Assembly: GCA_964519985.1 (NCBI GenBank)
Contig: CAZFMF010000011.1
Span: forward strand, 27,467-91,466
Direction of reading: 5' to 3'
DNA from: JAIEOG01 sp964519985
GTDB lineage: Bacteria > Bdellovibrionota > FAC87 > UBA2466
DNA: 64,000 nucleotides
Shown here: positions 56,856-64,000 of the stretch, piece by piece
Position numbering within the stretch: the first letter of the stretch is position 1
Layout of the letters: each line of letters begins with the position of its first letter
Position numbers and translations under genes: made by a program
Notes under the pieces: generated by a model
The model's input: the letters and a program-made list of their open reading frames with translations, nothing else
Told to the model about the DNA's origin: nothing
Database searches by the model: none

Positions 56856-58185
56856 GTTTCAGAACGAAGAAATTCATCTTGCGAATTTTGAGCGTATCCT
56901 CATCGATCTGCGCTTGACTCTCATGACAGAGATAAACATTCCCCGATGCCGTCGCCAGATCCACGGTGCGCACCAACCGTCCGCGGTTTTTGATGCGGTG
57001 GTCTAGGTAGGAAGGCAGGGATCTCAGCGCCTTGATATTTTGGAGGTGGGCGATTTCGCCTTCGACTTCCGACCACAAGGTCACAATGCGCGCCGGTTTC
57101 TTGCGGGCATAATTTCGACCGGCGCGTAAAAGAAAGGCTCGGGGCGAACGGATAGACGCGATATGCGTGTCGATCGGATTTTCACCGGTACTGGCTTCTA
57201 CGAGATCGGGAATGCCCGCGCCGACGATGCGCGGATTGATCTCGATCAGACGGAATCGATTTTTCACGCCCGCCCCTAAGTCCATGATCTCGATATGCGA
57301 GGCCCCGTATCGCATTCCGGACCGCTCCAAAACCTTCATCCCGTAAGCCTTTAAGGGTGCCACGACCGGATCCCGGTGATCCACGATGTCCGCGTAGTCG
57401 TAGAGCAGTGAAGTCCCACGGTCGGGCAAGTCAATCTCCTTCAACGTGTAACGCAAAATCTCCGTGACGTAATGGCCGCCGGCGCTGATGGCGTCAAACG
57501 CCAACACCGTCCCGCTCAGGTACTCTTGCAACAGGACGCGGGTGACCGGATTGCCCATATTATCCGGCTTTCCGTGAAGTGTACGGTATGCCTTTTTTAG
57601 ATCGTCCCCCGAAAACAGGATATGGAAGCCGAAGGTTCCGACCCCCTGGGGCACTTTCATCACGAGCGGGTAGGTATGTCCCCGCGCCCAATTCGTCAGG
57701 TCATCGAGGTCATCAGAGGCAAACTGCCGCACATCCCCCATGATTTTTCCCATTTCGATTTTGTCGTGCCGGGCCTCCATGAAGAGCGGGTCGTTACCGG
57801 GCAAACCCAAGGCGAACCGCAACTGATCGGCTACCGGCGCCCCTCGATCGGTGCCGGTAATCACGTCGCGTATTCGATAGGGTTCTAGAAAGTGGGCGAT
57901 ATTGGCCACGTCGTGTTTCCCAGCATTGAGATGCACATCGTACAGTGAACGATCCATTCCCCAATAAAACGCGGGGGAGGTCCTCGCCGCTTCCACATGC
58001 ACCAAACGGTAACCCTGCTTCCGCAGCGCAGGGGCGTAAAGCGAGCCGGAGTTGTAACCGTCGACAATGACTATGTAGTCCGCACCGCGAGCCGGCTTGC
58101 CTTGGGCCACGGCCCAGACACAATCCGACATCGCCGAGGCCTCGAAGCCTAAGAACAGCAAGCTAAATGCGAGAATCCGACTCAA
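56836..58185 (-). CDS. ATP-grasp family enzyme with a signal-like N-terminus
   Basis: A 449-residue protein of the ATP-grasp superfamily. The glycine-rich loop PLVMKVPQGVGTFGFHILFSGDDLKKAYRTL, the VLLQEYLSGTVLAFD strand and the metal-binding FRLIEINPRIVGAGIPDLVEASTGENP (Glu-x-Asn) are clear; they resemble peptide or L-amino-acid ligases. Oddly, it opens with what looks like a signal peptide (MSRILAFSLLFLGFEASAM), although ATP-grasp enzymes need cytoplasmic ATP; an internal start without the leader is possible, as is an anchor. It lies 71 bases downstream of the SixA-like gene, in the same direction. Substrate unknown. Confidence 0.82.
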   Translation of the reverse strand: MSRILAFSLLFLGFEASAMSDCVWAVAQGKPARGADYIVIVDGYNSGSLYAPALRKQGYRLVHVEAARTSPAFYWGMDRSLYDVHLNAGKHDVANIAHFLEPYRIRDVITGTDRGAPVADQLRFALGLPGNDPLFMEARHDKIEMGKIMGDVRQFASDDLDDLTNWARGHTYPLVMKVPQGVGTFGFHILFSGDDLKKAYRTLHGKPDNMGNPVTRVLLQEYLSGTVLAFDAISAGGHYVTEILRYTLKEIDLPDRGTSLLYDYADIVDHRDPVVAPLKAYGMKVLERSGMRYGASHIEIMDLGAGVKNRFRLIEINPRIVGAGIPDLVEASTGENPIDTHIASIRSPRAFLLRAGRNYARKKPARIVTLWSEVEGEIAHLQNIKALRSLPSYLDHRIKNRGRLVRTVDLATASGNVYLCHESQAQIDEDTLKIRKMNFFVLKPSGTGQ

Positions 58186-58256
58186 GGTACCCTTTCCGGT
58201 AAATCAACGCCGGTTTAAACCACACAATGGGCCGCCACCACAAGATGCCAAGGGTA

Positions 58257-58730
58257 CTAGAGTTTTTGTAAGAGCCAGAGCAGGTCGGTGTGTCGGCCGT
58301 GGCCGCCCATTTCGAGCCAGGCGCCTTTTCGCAAATCCAAGCTGATTCCCAGGACTTGTTGGGAAAACGTGGGGATCCAATCGCCGTGGGAGCAAGCCAC
58401 CACCAGCGAAGGCCCCCTTTGCTTCCACCAGCGAAAAAACTTTTCCACCCGCCGTTCAAAATCCGGTTGAGGCTCGTGCTTCTCATCTAAGAGGTCGACG
58501 ACTTTCACTTCGGTTCCTAGCCTATCGGCTAGGGGCAAGAGCGTTTCGATGCAGCGGACCTTGGGACTCGCCAGCAACAGCGCCTCCTCCTTGCCGTAAC
58601 GCTCTTTAAAATAGCGGGCGACGGCTTTGGCTTGGTCCTTTCCCCGCTCACTCAGACTATTGTCGCGTTCACGCCCCTCCGAGGTATCGCGGTGGGCGTG
58701 GCGCACAATGATGAGATTCTTATCCTTCAT
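58257..58730 (-). CDS. sixA: SixA-like histidine phosphatase
   Basis: A 157-residue histidine-phosphatase fold. The catalytic RHG-type motif is IVRHAHRD (R10, H11), a second Arg lies in SPKVRCIETLLP, and the second His in CSHGDWIP. The length and motif set fit SixA, which dephosphorylates phospho-histidine on proteins. ATG 58730 overlaps the ppk stop by four bases, so the two are co-translated. It may act on phosphate carriers or on nucleotide products of the polyphosphate pathway; the target is unknown. Confidence 0.87.
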   Translation of the reverse strand: MKDKNLIIVRHAHRDTSEGRERDNSLSERGKDQAKAVARYFKERYGKEEALLLASPKVRCIETLLPLADRLGTEVKVVDLLDEKHEPQPDFERRVEKFFRWWKQRGPSLVVACSHGDWIPTFSQQVLGISLDLRKGAWLEMGGHGRHTDLLWLLQKL

Positions 58731-60826
58731 CGTTCCAGCGAGGTCCCGCGGTACGCTTCGCCGGCCATCCTTTCGAATACAAATTGCGAACGCGCCTTTT
58801 CGGCGGACGCGCGGCGAGCTCGTCGTTTCCAAGTCCCTTGCGGCGTCAGCTCGCGCGCCTTCACGTTGTCCTTCAAGTACGTCGGAATCACGACTTCTTC
58901 AATGAAGCGGTAGATTTTGGGGTCGAGCACCGGAAACGCGAGTTCCAGACGCGAAAAGAAGTTGCGCGGCATGCAATCGGCACTGGAGAGGTAAAGCGCG
59001 CGGGCACTCTGAAAGTAGTAAAGGCGGCTGTGCTCTAGAAATCGATCGACGACACTGACGACCTGAATATTCTCACTCAGGCCCTGCACACCCGGAATCA
59101 GCGAGCATGCGCCGCGGACAATCAGATCGATTTTTACGCCGGCTTGGGAGGCGGTGTACAAAGCCTCCACCACCTGCTCGTCAACCAGGGCATTGACCTT
59201 AAACACGATGTGGGTCGGCTCGCCCAGTTTCGCGGCCTTGGTTTCACCTTCGATGAGCGAGACCAACCGACGGTGCAACCCGGTCGGCGCCGACAAAACG
59301 TGTTTAAAGCCGCTCGGGATCTTACCCTCCCAAGCCGCGTCCAGAAATTTTCGCGCGTCTTTTCCGATCTCTTGGTGGGAGGTGAGGATCGCCAGATCGG
59401 TATATTGCCGAGCGGTCATCGCATTGTAATTTCCCGTCGACAGATGGGTGTACCATTTCTCGCCGTCCGCCTCTTTACGCGTAACCAATGTCACCTTAGC
59501 GTGGAGTTTCAACGCACCCAACCCGTAGGCGACTTCCACTCCCGCCTTGCGCAACTCGTCCGCCAATCGCAGATTGTTGTATTCATCGAAACGGGCGCGC
59601 AACTCGATAATCACCCGTACCAGCTTACCGCGGGCAGCAGCATCCTTCAGCGCGGCAATCAGTGGCGACGCATCGTCCATGCGGTAAACCGTCTGCTCGA
59701 TCAATGTAACATCCGGATCTTCGGCCGCAGTGCGGATGAACTCCACGAAGGCATCAAACGGATCGTAAGGGTGGTGGAGCAGGTAATCTTGCGCTTTAAG
59801 TTTCTCAAAAATATCCGCCCGCCGACTAAAGAAGATAGGCAACGGTGCATGCAATGCCGGATAAGTGAGTCCCTGCTCCGCCGCCCGATCGGCGGGAAAC
59901 TCTTTAACCATAGTCCATAGTGATTGCAGGACGAGGCTTCCGGCGGCGGGAAAAATCTGGCTGGGCGGCAGTTTAAGGGTCTCGCCCATTTGGCTCAGCA
60001 GCTCATCGGAAAGGTGCCCGCGGTACTGCAGCCGCATGGGAATGCCCTTCTCGCGAGAGAGCAGCCGCGAAAGGACAATGTCCGGCAAGGACTCGGGATC
60101 TTCTTCGGCGATATCAACGGAAATGTCGGCGTCGCGGGTCAAGCGCACCAAGCCCACGCGCCCCTGCAGCCCAAAGGTCGCCCCCAAAAAACTCTCGAGG
60201 AGGTCATCGAGAAAGAAGTAATACCGGGCATTTTCCTTTTGCACCGAAAGCAAATTAGGCAGGCCCGGGGGCAAGGCGAACCAAAGCTTGTCCGGAAAGA
60301 TTACCGCGGTTTTCAGATTCAAAAGTGTCTGTAGCTTCGTGACTTCGAATGTTTCGGGGGGAGCGAGCTTCGGCAGGACTTCCGTTTCGAATAGCTCGCG
60401 ACCAATCTTTTCCGTCGTCGGGGATTCCAACGCGGAGGTCGCCAGGATCACGCCGTGACTTCGCAGCTCCGGAACTAGGAGATCCAGCGCCTCTTGTTGC
60501 TTCGCGCCGAACTTCGCCACCGTTTCTAAAACGGAATTCCAAACGCTAATCAGGTGGCTTTGGTTCCCACGCCACTTCGTCAAGCGACTGTGGCTCTTGA
60601 GCGCGCGGCTTAGCGACGCCACGCGAATCATGAAAAACTCGTCGAGGTTTGACGCCGAAATGGCGAGGAACTTGGCCCGCTCGATCAGTGGGTTTCCGCT
60701 CGAAGGACGCGCCTCATCCAACACGCGCTCGTTGAAATGCAACCAACTGACGTCGCGGTGGATGAAAGGCGTGCCGGGTTCCGACAAAAGTGAAGGAAGT
60801 GTCGGTAGTTGCCGGACCTTACGCAT
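58727..60826 (-). CDS. ppk: Polyphosphate kinase 1
   Basis: A 699-residue Ppk1 of normal length. N-terminal and head domains (FIHRDVSWLHFNERVLDEA, SNLDEFFMIRVASL) are followed by the two phospholipase-D-like catalytic domains. ALKLHAKVTLVTRK contains the autophosphorylated His, and THLSTGNYN, ELRARFDEYNNLRLADEL and LIVRGACSLIPGVQG are also conserved. It polymerises ATP terminal phosphates into polyphosphate, reversibly. It is the first gene of a unit with the SixA-like and ATP-grasp genes; ppx lies nearby on the other strand. Confidence 0.95.
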   Translation of the reverse strand: MRKVRQLPTLPSLLSEPGTPFIHRDVSWLHFNERVLDEARPSSGNPLIERAKFLAISASNLDEFFMIRVASLSRALKSHSRLTKWRGNQSHLISVWNSVLETVAKFGAKQQEALDLLVPELRSHGVILATSALESPTTEKIGRELFETEVLPKLAPPETFEVTKLQTLLNLKTAVIFPDKLWFALPPGLPNLLSVQKENARYYFFLDDLLESFLGATFGLQGRVGLVRLTRDADISVDIAEEDPESLPDIVLSRLLSREKGIPMRLQYRGHLSDELLSQMGETLKLPPSQIFPAAGSLVLQSLWTMVKEFPADRAAEQGLTYPALHAPLPIFFSRRADIFEKLKAQDYLLHHPYDPFDAFVEFIRTAAEDPDVTLIEQTVYRMDDASPLIAALKDAAARGKLVRVIIELRARFDEYNNLRLADELRKAGVEVAYGLGALKLHAKVTLVTRKEADGEKWYTHLSTGNYNAMTARQYTDLAILTSHQEIGKDARKFLDAAWEGKIPSGFKHVLSAPTGLHRRLVSLIEGETKAAKLGEPTHIVFKVNALVDEQVVEALYTASQAGVKIDLIVRGACSLIPGVQGLSENIQVVSVVDRFLEHSRLYYFQSARALYLSSADCMPRNFFSRLELAFPVLDPKIYRFIEEVVIPTYLKDNVKARELTPQGTWKRRARRASAEKARSQFVFERMAGEAYRGTSLER

Positions 60827-60905
60827 GGCGGCGAGTATGCCAGAAGCGGCCTCGACTCGCGAGTGGTGTCATAACGACCCCGCAAATCGAAGGCAATTTA
60901 AGGAG

Positions 60906-62045
60906 TTACACGGCTTCAATCAGGCCTCCAGGACATAAGCGCATCGATCGGCCCCGCCAATCAATCGTGCGCCCCCTACCGACGTGAACCCAGTGGGGCA
61001 GCGCGAGCGCCTCCCGCAAAAGCCAGATCAAGAAGGTCACAGGCGTCGGGCGCGCCCCCAACGAAACCATCAGGAGAAAGTCCGCCAGTGCCCAGAGGAG
61101 GAAGTGCGCGGCGAGAAAAGGCAAAACGGGCCAACCAAGGATCGCCATCGCTATCGCACCGCACGCGCCGGAACCGACCGACGATTGAAAGGGTTCGGCG
61201 TAAAACGAAGGCGGCAACTGGGCCCGGCGCAAACGCCCCCACCGCACGTGCCGCATCCAAAAACGCTCGAAGGAGGAATTGCCAATCGGTTGCGGCACTG
61301 GGGAGGCCACAAGCTCGGTACGCAGTCCGAGACGGCGCATGATCTGTCCCGCCATATAGTCTTCGGCGAGAAAGGGACCCAGACATTTCAATCCACCGAA
61401 ACGATCCATCGCGGACCGACGAAAAAACATCGTTTTCCCCACGACGCAGGGATGCCCCAAACCGTAGAGAATCTGCATCCAACGCGCGTGAAAGGTATTT
61501 AAGAAAACCGCCTCGAGGTGGGCACCAATCCCGCGCGGATCGGTGCCGAGGATCACGGCGGTCACCACCCCCACATCATCCGCCATTTTTTCCGCCACGT
61601 CCTTAAGGTGAGTCGGCCCGACCCGAACATTGCTATCGCTAATCAAGATCCACTCATGACGGGCCAGCGCATAGCCGGGTAGCAGATTGCAAATCTTCGG
61701 ATTCACTTCGGTGTTCGGCGCACCGACGTGTAAACGGGCATTTACGTTCGGATACCGATCGAGCAAACGCGAAACCACGGCCAGCGCCGGATCGTCGAAA
61801 TCGGCTACGCAAAAGATCAATTCAAAATCGGGGTAATCCTGTTGGAAGAAAGACTGAAGATTTGTTTCGAGCCCCGGCTCCAGGCCCTTAAGCGGTTTGA
61901 GAACGGAAATAGGCGACCAATGCGCGACGGCGCGAAGCGCATGGCGCTGTCTAGCGAGGCGAAAGAGTGCGTAAGCGGTCCCCATCAGGGCGCTTCCGAG
62001 CCCAAACCCCCACAGCAGGAGAAATGGCAGACTGAACAGATGCAT
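60906..62045 (-). CDS. GT21-family ceramide glucosyltransferase-like enzyme
   Basis: A 379-residue membrane glycosyltransferase: N-terminal anchor, a GT-A catalytic domain with the GT21 motifs FCVADFDDPA (D1), ILISDSNVRVGP (D2), FLAEDYMAG (D3) and MRHVRWGRLRR (RxxRW type), then two C-terminal helices. The family moves glucose or N-acetylglucosamine from UDP-sugars to ceramide or hopanoid-like lipids at the inner-membrane face; sphingolipids are known from bdellovibrios. Its start overlaps the end of the PHP gene by 95 bases; a start at the inner ATG (61985) would reduce this to 35. Confidence 0.82.
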   Translation of the reverse strand: MHLFSLPFLLLWGFGLGSALMGTAYALFRLARQRHALRAVAHWSPISVLKPLKGLEPGLETNLQSFFQQDYPDFELIFCVADFDDPALAVVSRLLDRYPNVNARLHVGAPNTEVNPKICNLLPGYALARHEWILISDSNVRVGPTHLKDVAEKMADDVGVVTAVILGTDPRGIGAHLEAVFLNTFHARWMQILYGLGHPCVVGKTMFFRRSAMDRFGGLKCLGPFLAEDYMAGQIMRRLGLRTELVASPVPQPIGNSSFERFWMRHVRWGRLRRAQLPPSFYAEPFQSSVGSGACGAIAMAILGWPVLPFLAAHFLLWALADFLLMVSLGARPTPVTFLIWLLREALALPHWVHVGRGRTIDWRGRSMRLCPGGLIEAV

Positions 62046-62757
62046 TTTTCAGTTCCCGCATCAACGCTTGTTCCGGCGTGAAGTAACGAAAATCGATTTC
62101 TTGTTTGCGAATCGCCCGCAGAATGGCTTCGGGATGGCGTTCGCAATTTAGCACCGTTTTCCAGGCGGCAATCTGCCGTGGGACGTGAAGATCGCTACTA
62201 GCCAGCTTGGGCAATTTCGCCTGCGCGACTTCGTCGAAGATAAAAGGCCCGCTGGCGACTTCCCAGGCATCAAACTCCTGGGCGAGCTCTTGGCGCCGAT
62301 CCCAGAGATAATAGGTTTGGGGCTCCATCCGTCGGCTCCAAACGGGGTGTGCGGCCACCGCCAGCGCGCCTTGCGCGCGAATGCCCCGGGCGAGTTCTAA
62401 AACATCTCCGTCCGCGGGAAGGTACTCGGTCACGCCGATTCCCAGAAGATGGGCCGATCGGTGATTTGAAAGCGTATTCTTGGTGAGTTCATAGCCGGGC
62501 AAGACCAACATCCCGTATTGTTCCCAGGCGCGCGCGGCTTCCGTGCGCAGGATTTCCATATAGAGCGGAAACGTGGCGCGGGTTAACGTGCAACCAATGT
62601 ACGCGGTCGCCTTCCCGATCACGGATTGCTCTTCGCAAAGGTGGTCCGTGATCGCGATGACGCCGAAGCCTTGCTTACCGTAGAGGTCGACAACCTGGGG
62701 GATAGTGAGCTTCCCGTCGCTGAAGGTGGAATGGACATGAAAGTCACCCAAGAACAT
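61951..62757 (-). CDS. PHP-domain phosphoesterase
   Basis: A 268-residue PHP-family metallo-phosphoesterase. The first metal motif is DFHVHSTFSDG (H7, H9), the second VIAITDHLCEEQS, then LVLPGYELT, LAVAAHP and ASSDLHVP, all standard PHP metal-binding points. The family includes histidinol phosphatases and nucleic-acid phosphoesterases; the target is not defined. ATG 62757 gives the family start (MFLGDFHVHS). The last 32 codons overlap the glycosyltransferase gene in another frame. It diverges from lemA. Confidence 0.87.
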   Translation of the reverse strand: MFLGDFHVHSTFSDGKLTIPQVVDLYGKQGFGVIAITDHLCEEQSVIGKATAYIGCTLTRATFPLYMEILRTEAARAWEQYGMLVLPGYELTKNTLSNHRSAHLLGIGVTEYLPADGDVLELARGIRAQGALAVAAHPVWSRRMEPQTYYLWDRRQELAQEFDAWEVASGPFIFDEVAQAKLPKLASSDLHVPRQIAAWKTVLNCERHPEAILRAIRKQEIDFRYFTPEQALMRELKNASVQSAISPAVGVWARKRPDGDRLRTLSPR

Positions 62758-62884
62758 GGTTCCATTATCGACGATTAATATTTGGATTCGATTAGGACGG
62801 ATACAGGATCGCATCAAAGCACGTCCTTTACTTTTTGAACCTGTCGCTCCATTAGATACGATGACGAAAAACGTCGGAGGAAAA

Positions 62885-63469
62885 ATGAAAAACGCACTTC
62901 GTGGACTCGGAATTCTTGCTCTTATCGCGGGACTCTCCGGCTGCGGTTACAACACCCTGCAGGGGTTAGATGAAGATGTGAAAGCGTCGTGGTCAGAAGT
63001 CGAGAACCAGTACCAACGCCGCGCGGACCTCGTGCCCGGGCTCGTGAATACGGTGAAAGGCTACGCCAAGCACGAAAAAGAAACGCTGGAAAACGTGACG
63101 CGCGCGCGGGCGGAAGCTACCCAAACGAAAATTGACGCGGGCTCACTCAGCAACTCCGATCAGTTTCAGAAGTTCCAACGCGCACAGGATGGCTTGAGTA
63201 GCGCGCTTTCGCGTTTGATGGTGGTCGTGGAAAAATATCCAGATTTAAAGGCCAATGCGAACTTTCGCGATTTCCAGGCCCAACTCGAAGGCACGGAGAA
63301 CCGTATCGCGGTTTCGCGCAAGCGCTACATCGATAAAGTCGCCGAATACAACAAAGCGGTGCGTTTCTTCCCCACGAATCTGACCGCCCGGTTTTTGCTG
63401 AAACTGGAACCGCGCGCCTCATTTACGATCGCGGAAGAAGCAAAAAAAGCGCCGAAGGTCGAGTTTTAA
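62885..63469 (+). CDS. lemA: LemA-family lipoprotein
   Basis: A 194-residue protein. GGAGG stands five bases before ATG 62885. Lipoprotein signal MKNALRGLGILALIAGLSGC (lipobox LSGC, Cys at 20), then the LemA fold: NTLQGLDEDVKASWSEVENQYQRRADLVPGLVNTVKGYAKHE, FRDFQAQLEGTENRIAVSRKRYIDKVAEYN and FPTNLTARFL. Envelope protein of poorly known role, commonly paired with TPM-domain genes, as here (one-base overlap, TAATG). Confidence 0.95.
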   Translation: MKNALRGLGILALIAGLSGCGYNTLQGLDEDVKASWSEVENQYQRRADLVPGLVNTVKGYAKHEKETLENVTRARAEATQTKIDAGSLSNSDQFQKFQRAQDGLSSALSRLMVVVEKYPDLKANANFRDFQAQLEGTENRIAVSRKRYIDKVAEYNKAVRFFPTNLTARFLLKLEPRASFTIAEEAKKAPKVEF

Positions 63470-64000
63470 TGTCTTTGCGACCGCCGCCGTCATTGCGAGC
63501 GAAGCGAAGCAATCTCGCCGCGTTTTTCGCGGCGCTCTTACTCGGTGCCGGCCTCCGCGCGGAATCCATCCCGGCCCTCACCGGACCGCTCGTGGACACC
63601 GCCGGCTTGCTGAGCGCCTCCGAAGCCGGCACGGTCCGGGCTTTTATCGAGCGCTTGAACCAATCCGGCAAAGTCCAGATTGTGGTGCTCATCACCGATA
63701 CGCTCGGTGAGTATGACATTGAGTCGTACGCGTTAAAGGTCGCCGAGGTTTGGAAACTCGGGCGCAAAGGGGTCGATGATGGCTTGTTGCTCGTCATCGC
63801 GCCGAAGGAGCGCCGTATGCGCTTCGAGGTGGGATACGGCCTCGAGGGCGACATTCCCGATGTCATCGCCAAACGGATCCTCAGCGATCGCATGGCCCCC
63901 TATTTCCGCGATGGCCGCTTTTCGGACGGCATTCAGGTCGCGTTAGAATCGGTCGCCGAGCGCTTGCACCTGGATATTCGTTCGGGAGTCGCCGAGCGGC
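63469..64000 (+). CDS. TPM-domain (YgcG-like) exported protein, 3' end outside window
   Basis: The frame runs off the window; 177 codons are seen. It begins on the lemA stop (TAATG). An N-terminal leader of unusual make-up (MSLRPPPSLRAKRSNLAAFF, then ALLLGAGLRA) is encoded partly by the dispersed REP-like repeat (63483-63530). The TPM domain follows: IPALTGPLVDTAGLLS, KVQIVVLITDTLGEYDIESYALKVAEVWKLGRKGVDDGLLLVIAPKERRMRFEVGYGLEGDIPD. TPM proteins of this class sit in the periplasm or membrane, often partners of LemA. The C-terminus, often a membrane helix and Gly-rich tail, is not visible. Confidence 0.85.
   Translation, partial: MSLRPPPSLRAKRSNLAAFFAALLLGAGLRAESIPALTGPLVDTAGLLSASEAGTVRAFIERLNQSGKVQIVVLITDTLGEYDIESYALKVAEVWKLGRKGVDDGLLLVIAPKERRMRFEVGYGLEGDIPDVIAKRILSDRMAPYFRDGRFSDGIQVALESVAERLHLDIRSGVAER
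63483..63530. repeat. Dispersed REP-like repeat, patch 6 (inside a reading frame)
   Basis: CGTCATTGCGAGCGAAGCGA, AGCAATCTCGCCGCG, followed by TTTTTCGCGGCG. It codes for SLRAKRSNLAA within the N-terminal leader of the TPM protein. Confidence 0.8.

Overview
The window looks like chromosomal DNA of a free-living, aerobic Gram-negative bacterium with an outer membrane. The evidence is heptose epimerase, beta-barrel and lipoprotein genes, an alternative complex III with a caa3-type oxidase, and a complete Pho regulon. Gene-family content (ActABCDEF, Phd/VapC, AbiE, HNH endonuclease, GT21 ceramide-type glycosyltransferase, hybrid kinases with CheB/CheR) fits a Bdellovibrionota- or Myxococcota-like 'deltaproteobacterial' lineage. 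That placement is inference; no rRNA or marker protein in the window settles it.

Layout. 1-6000: the 3' end of a large GAF/SpoIIE phosphatase, a Phd-VapC toxin-antitoxin pair, a secreted S41 peptidase and an unknown secreted protein. 5900-9930: an accessory patch with palindromes, tRNA-Gly(CCC), a broken tyrosine recombinase, a DUF4431/muramidase-like pair, an AbiE type IV toxin-antitoxin system and an unknown protein. 10322-19456: a seven-gene signalling operon (small RHH-like protein, three hybrid kinases, CheR, CheB, a single-domain receiver) with no chemoreceptor. 19597-27705: ung, an outer-membrane protein, a secreted Cys-motif protein, an operon of heptose epimerase, CPC redoxin, lipoprotein and outer-membrane protein, then fur, pap2 and rhodanese.

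27706-39736: twelve minus-strand genes with no intergenic base, encoding alternative complex III (ActA-F), a small membrane protein, SCO and the four-subunit caa3 oxidase. This is a complete quinol-to-oxygen electron path. 39820-42892: an antiporter and PhoR. 43000-44345: an HNH endonuclease gene framed by long inverted repeats. 45603-54240: phoB, phoU, pstBACS, phoX, an alpha/beta hydrolase and an M14 peptidase, probably one phosphate-scavenging unit. 54317-60826: an N-acyltransferase, then polyphosphate metabolism (ppx, ppk, a SixA-like phosphatase, and an ATP-grasp protein with a signal-like N-terminus). 60906-64000: a GT21 glycosyltransferase, a PHP phosphoesterase, LemA and a TPM-domain protein cut by the window end.

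The most unusual signals are these. The HNH gene lies between inverted repeats that include a 45-bp perfect match and a GGTCC/GGACC palindrome. An identical 16-bp palindrome lies behind three separate genes. Six dispersed REP-like repeat patches occur, two of them read into the N-termini of secreted proteins. The receptor-less CheR/CheB kinase cluster and a Pho-box-like 7-4-7 direct repeat upstream of pstC also stand out.
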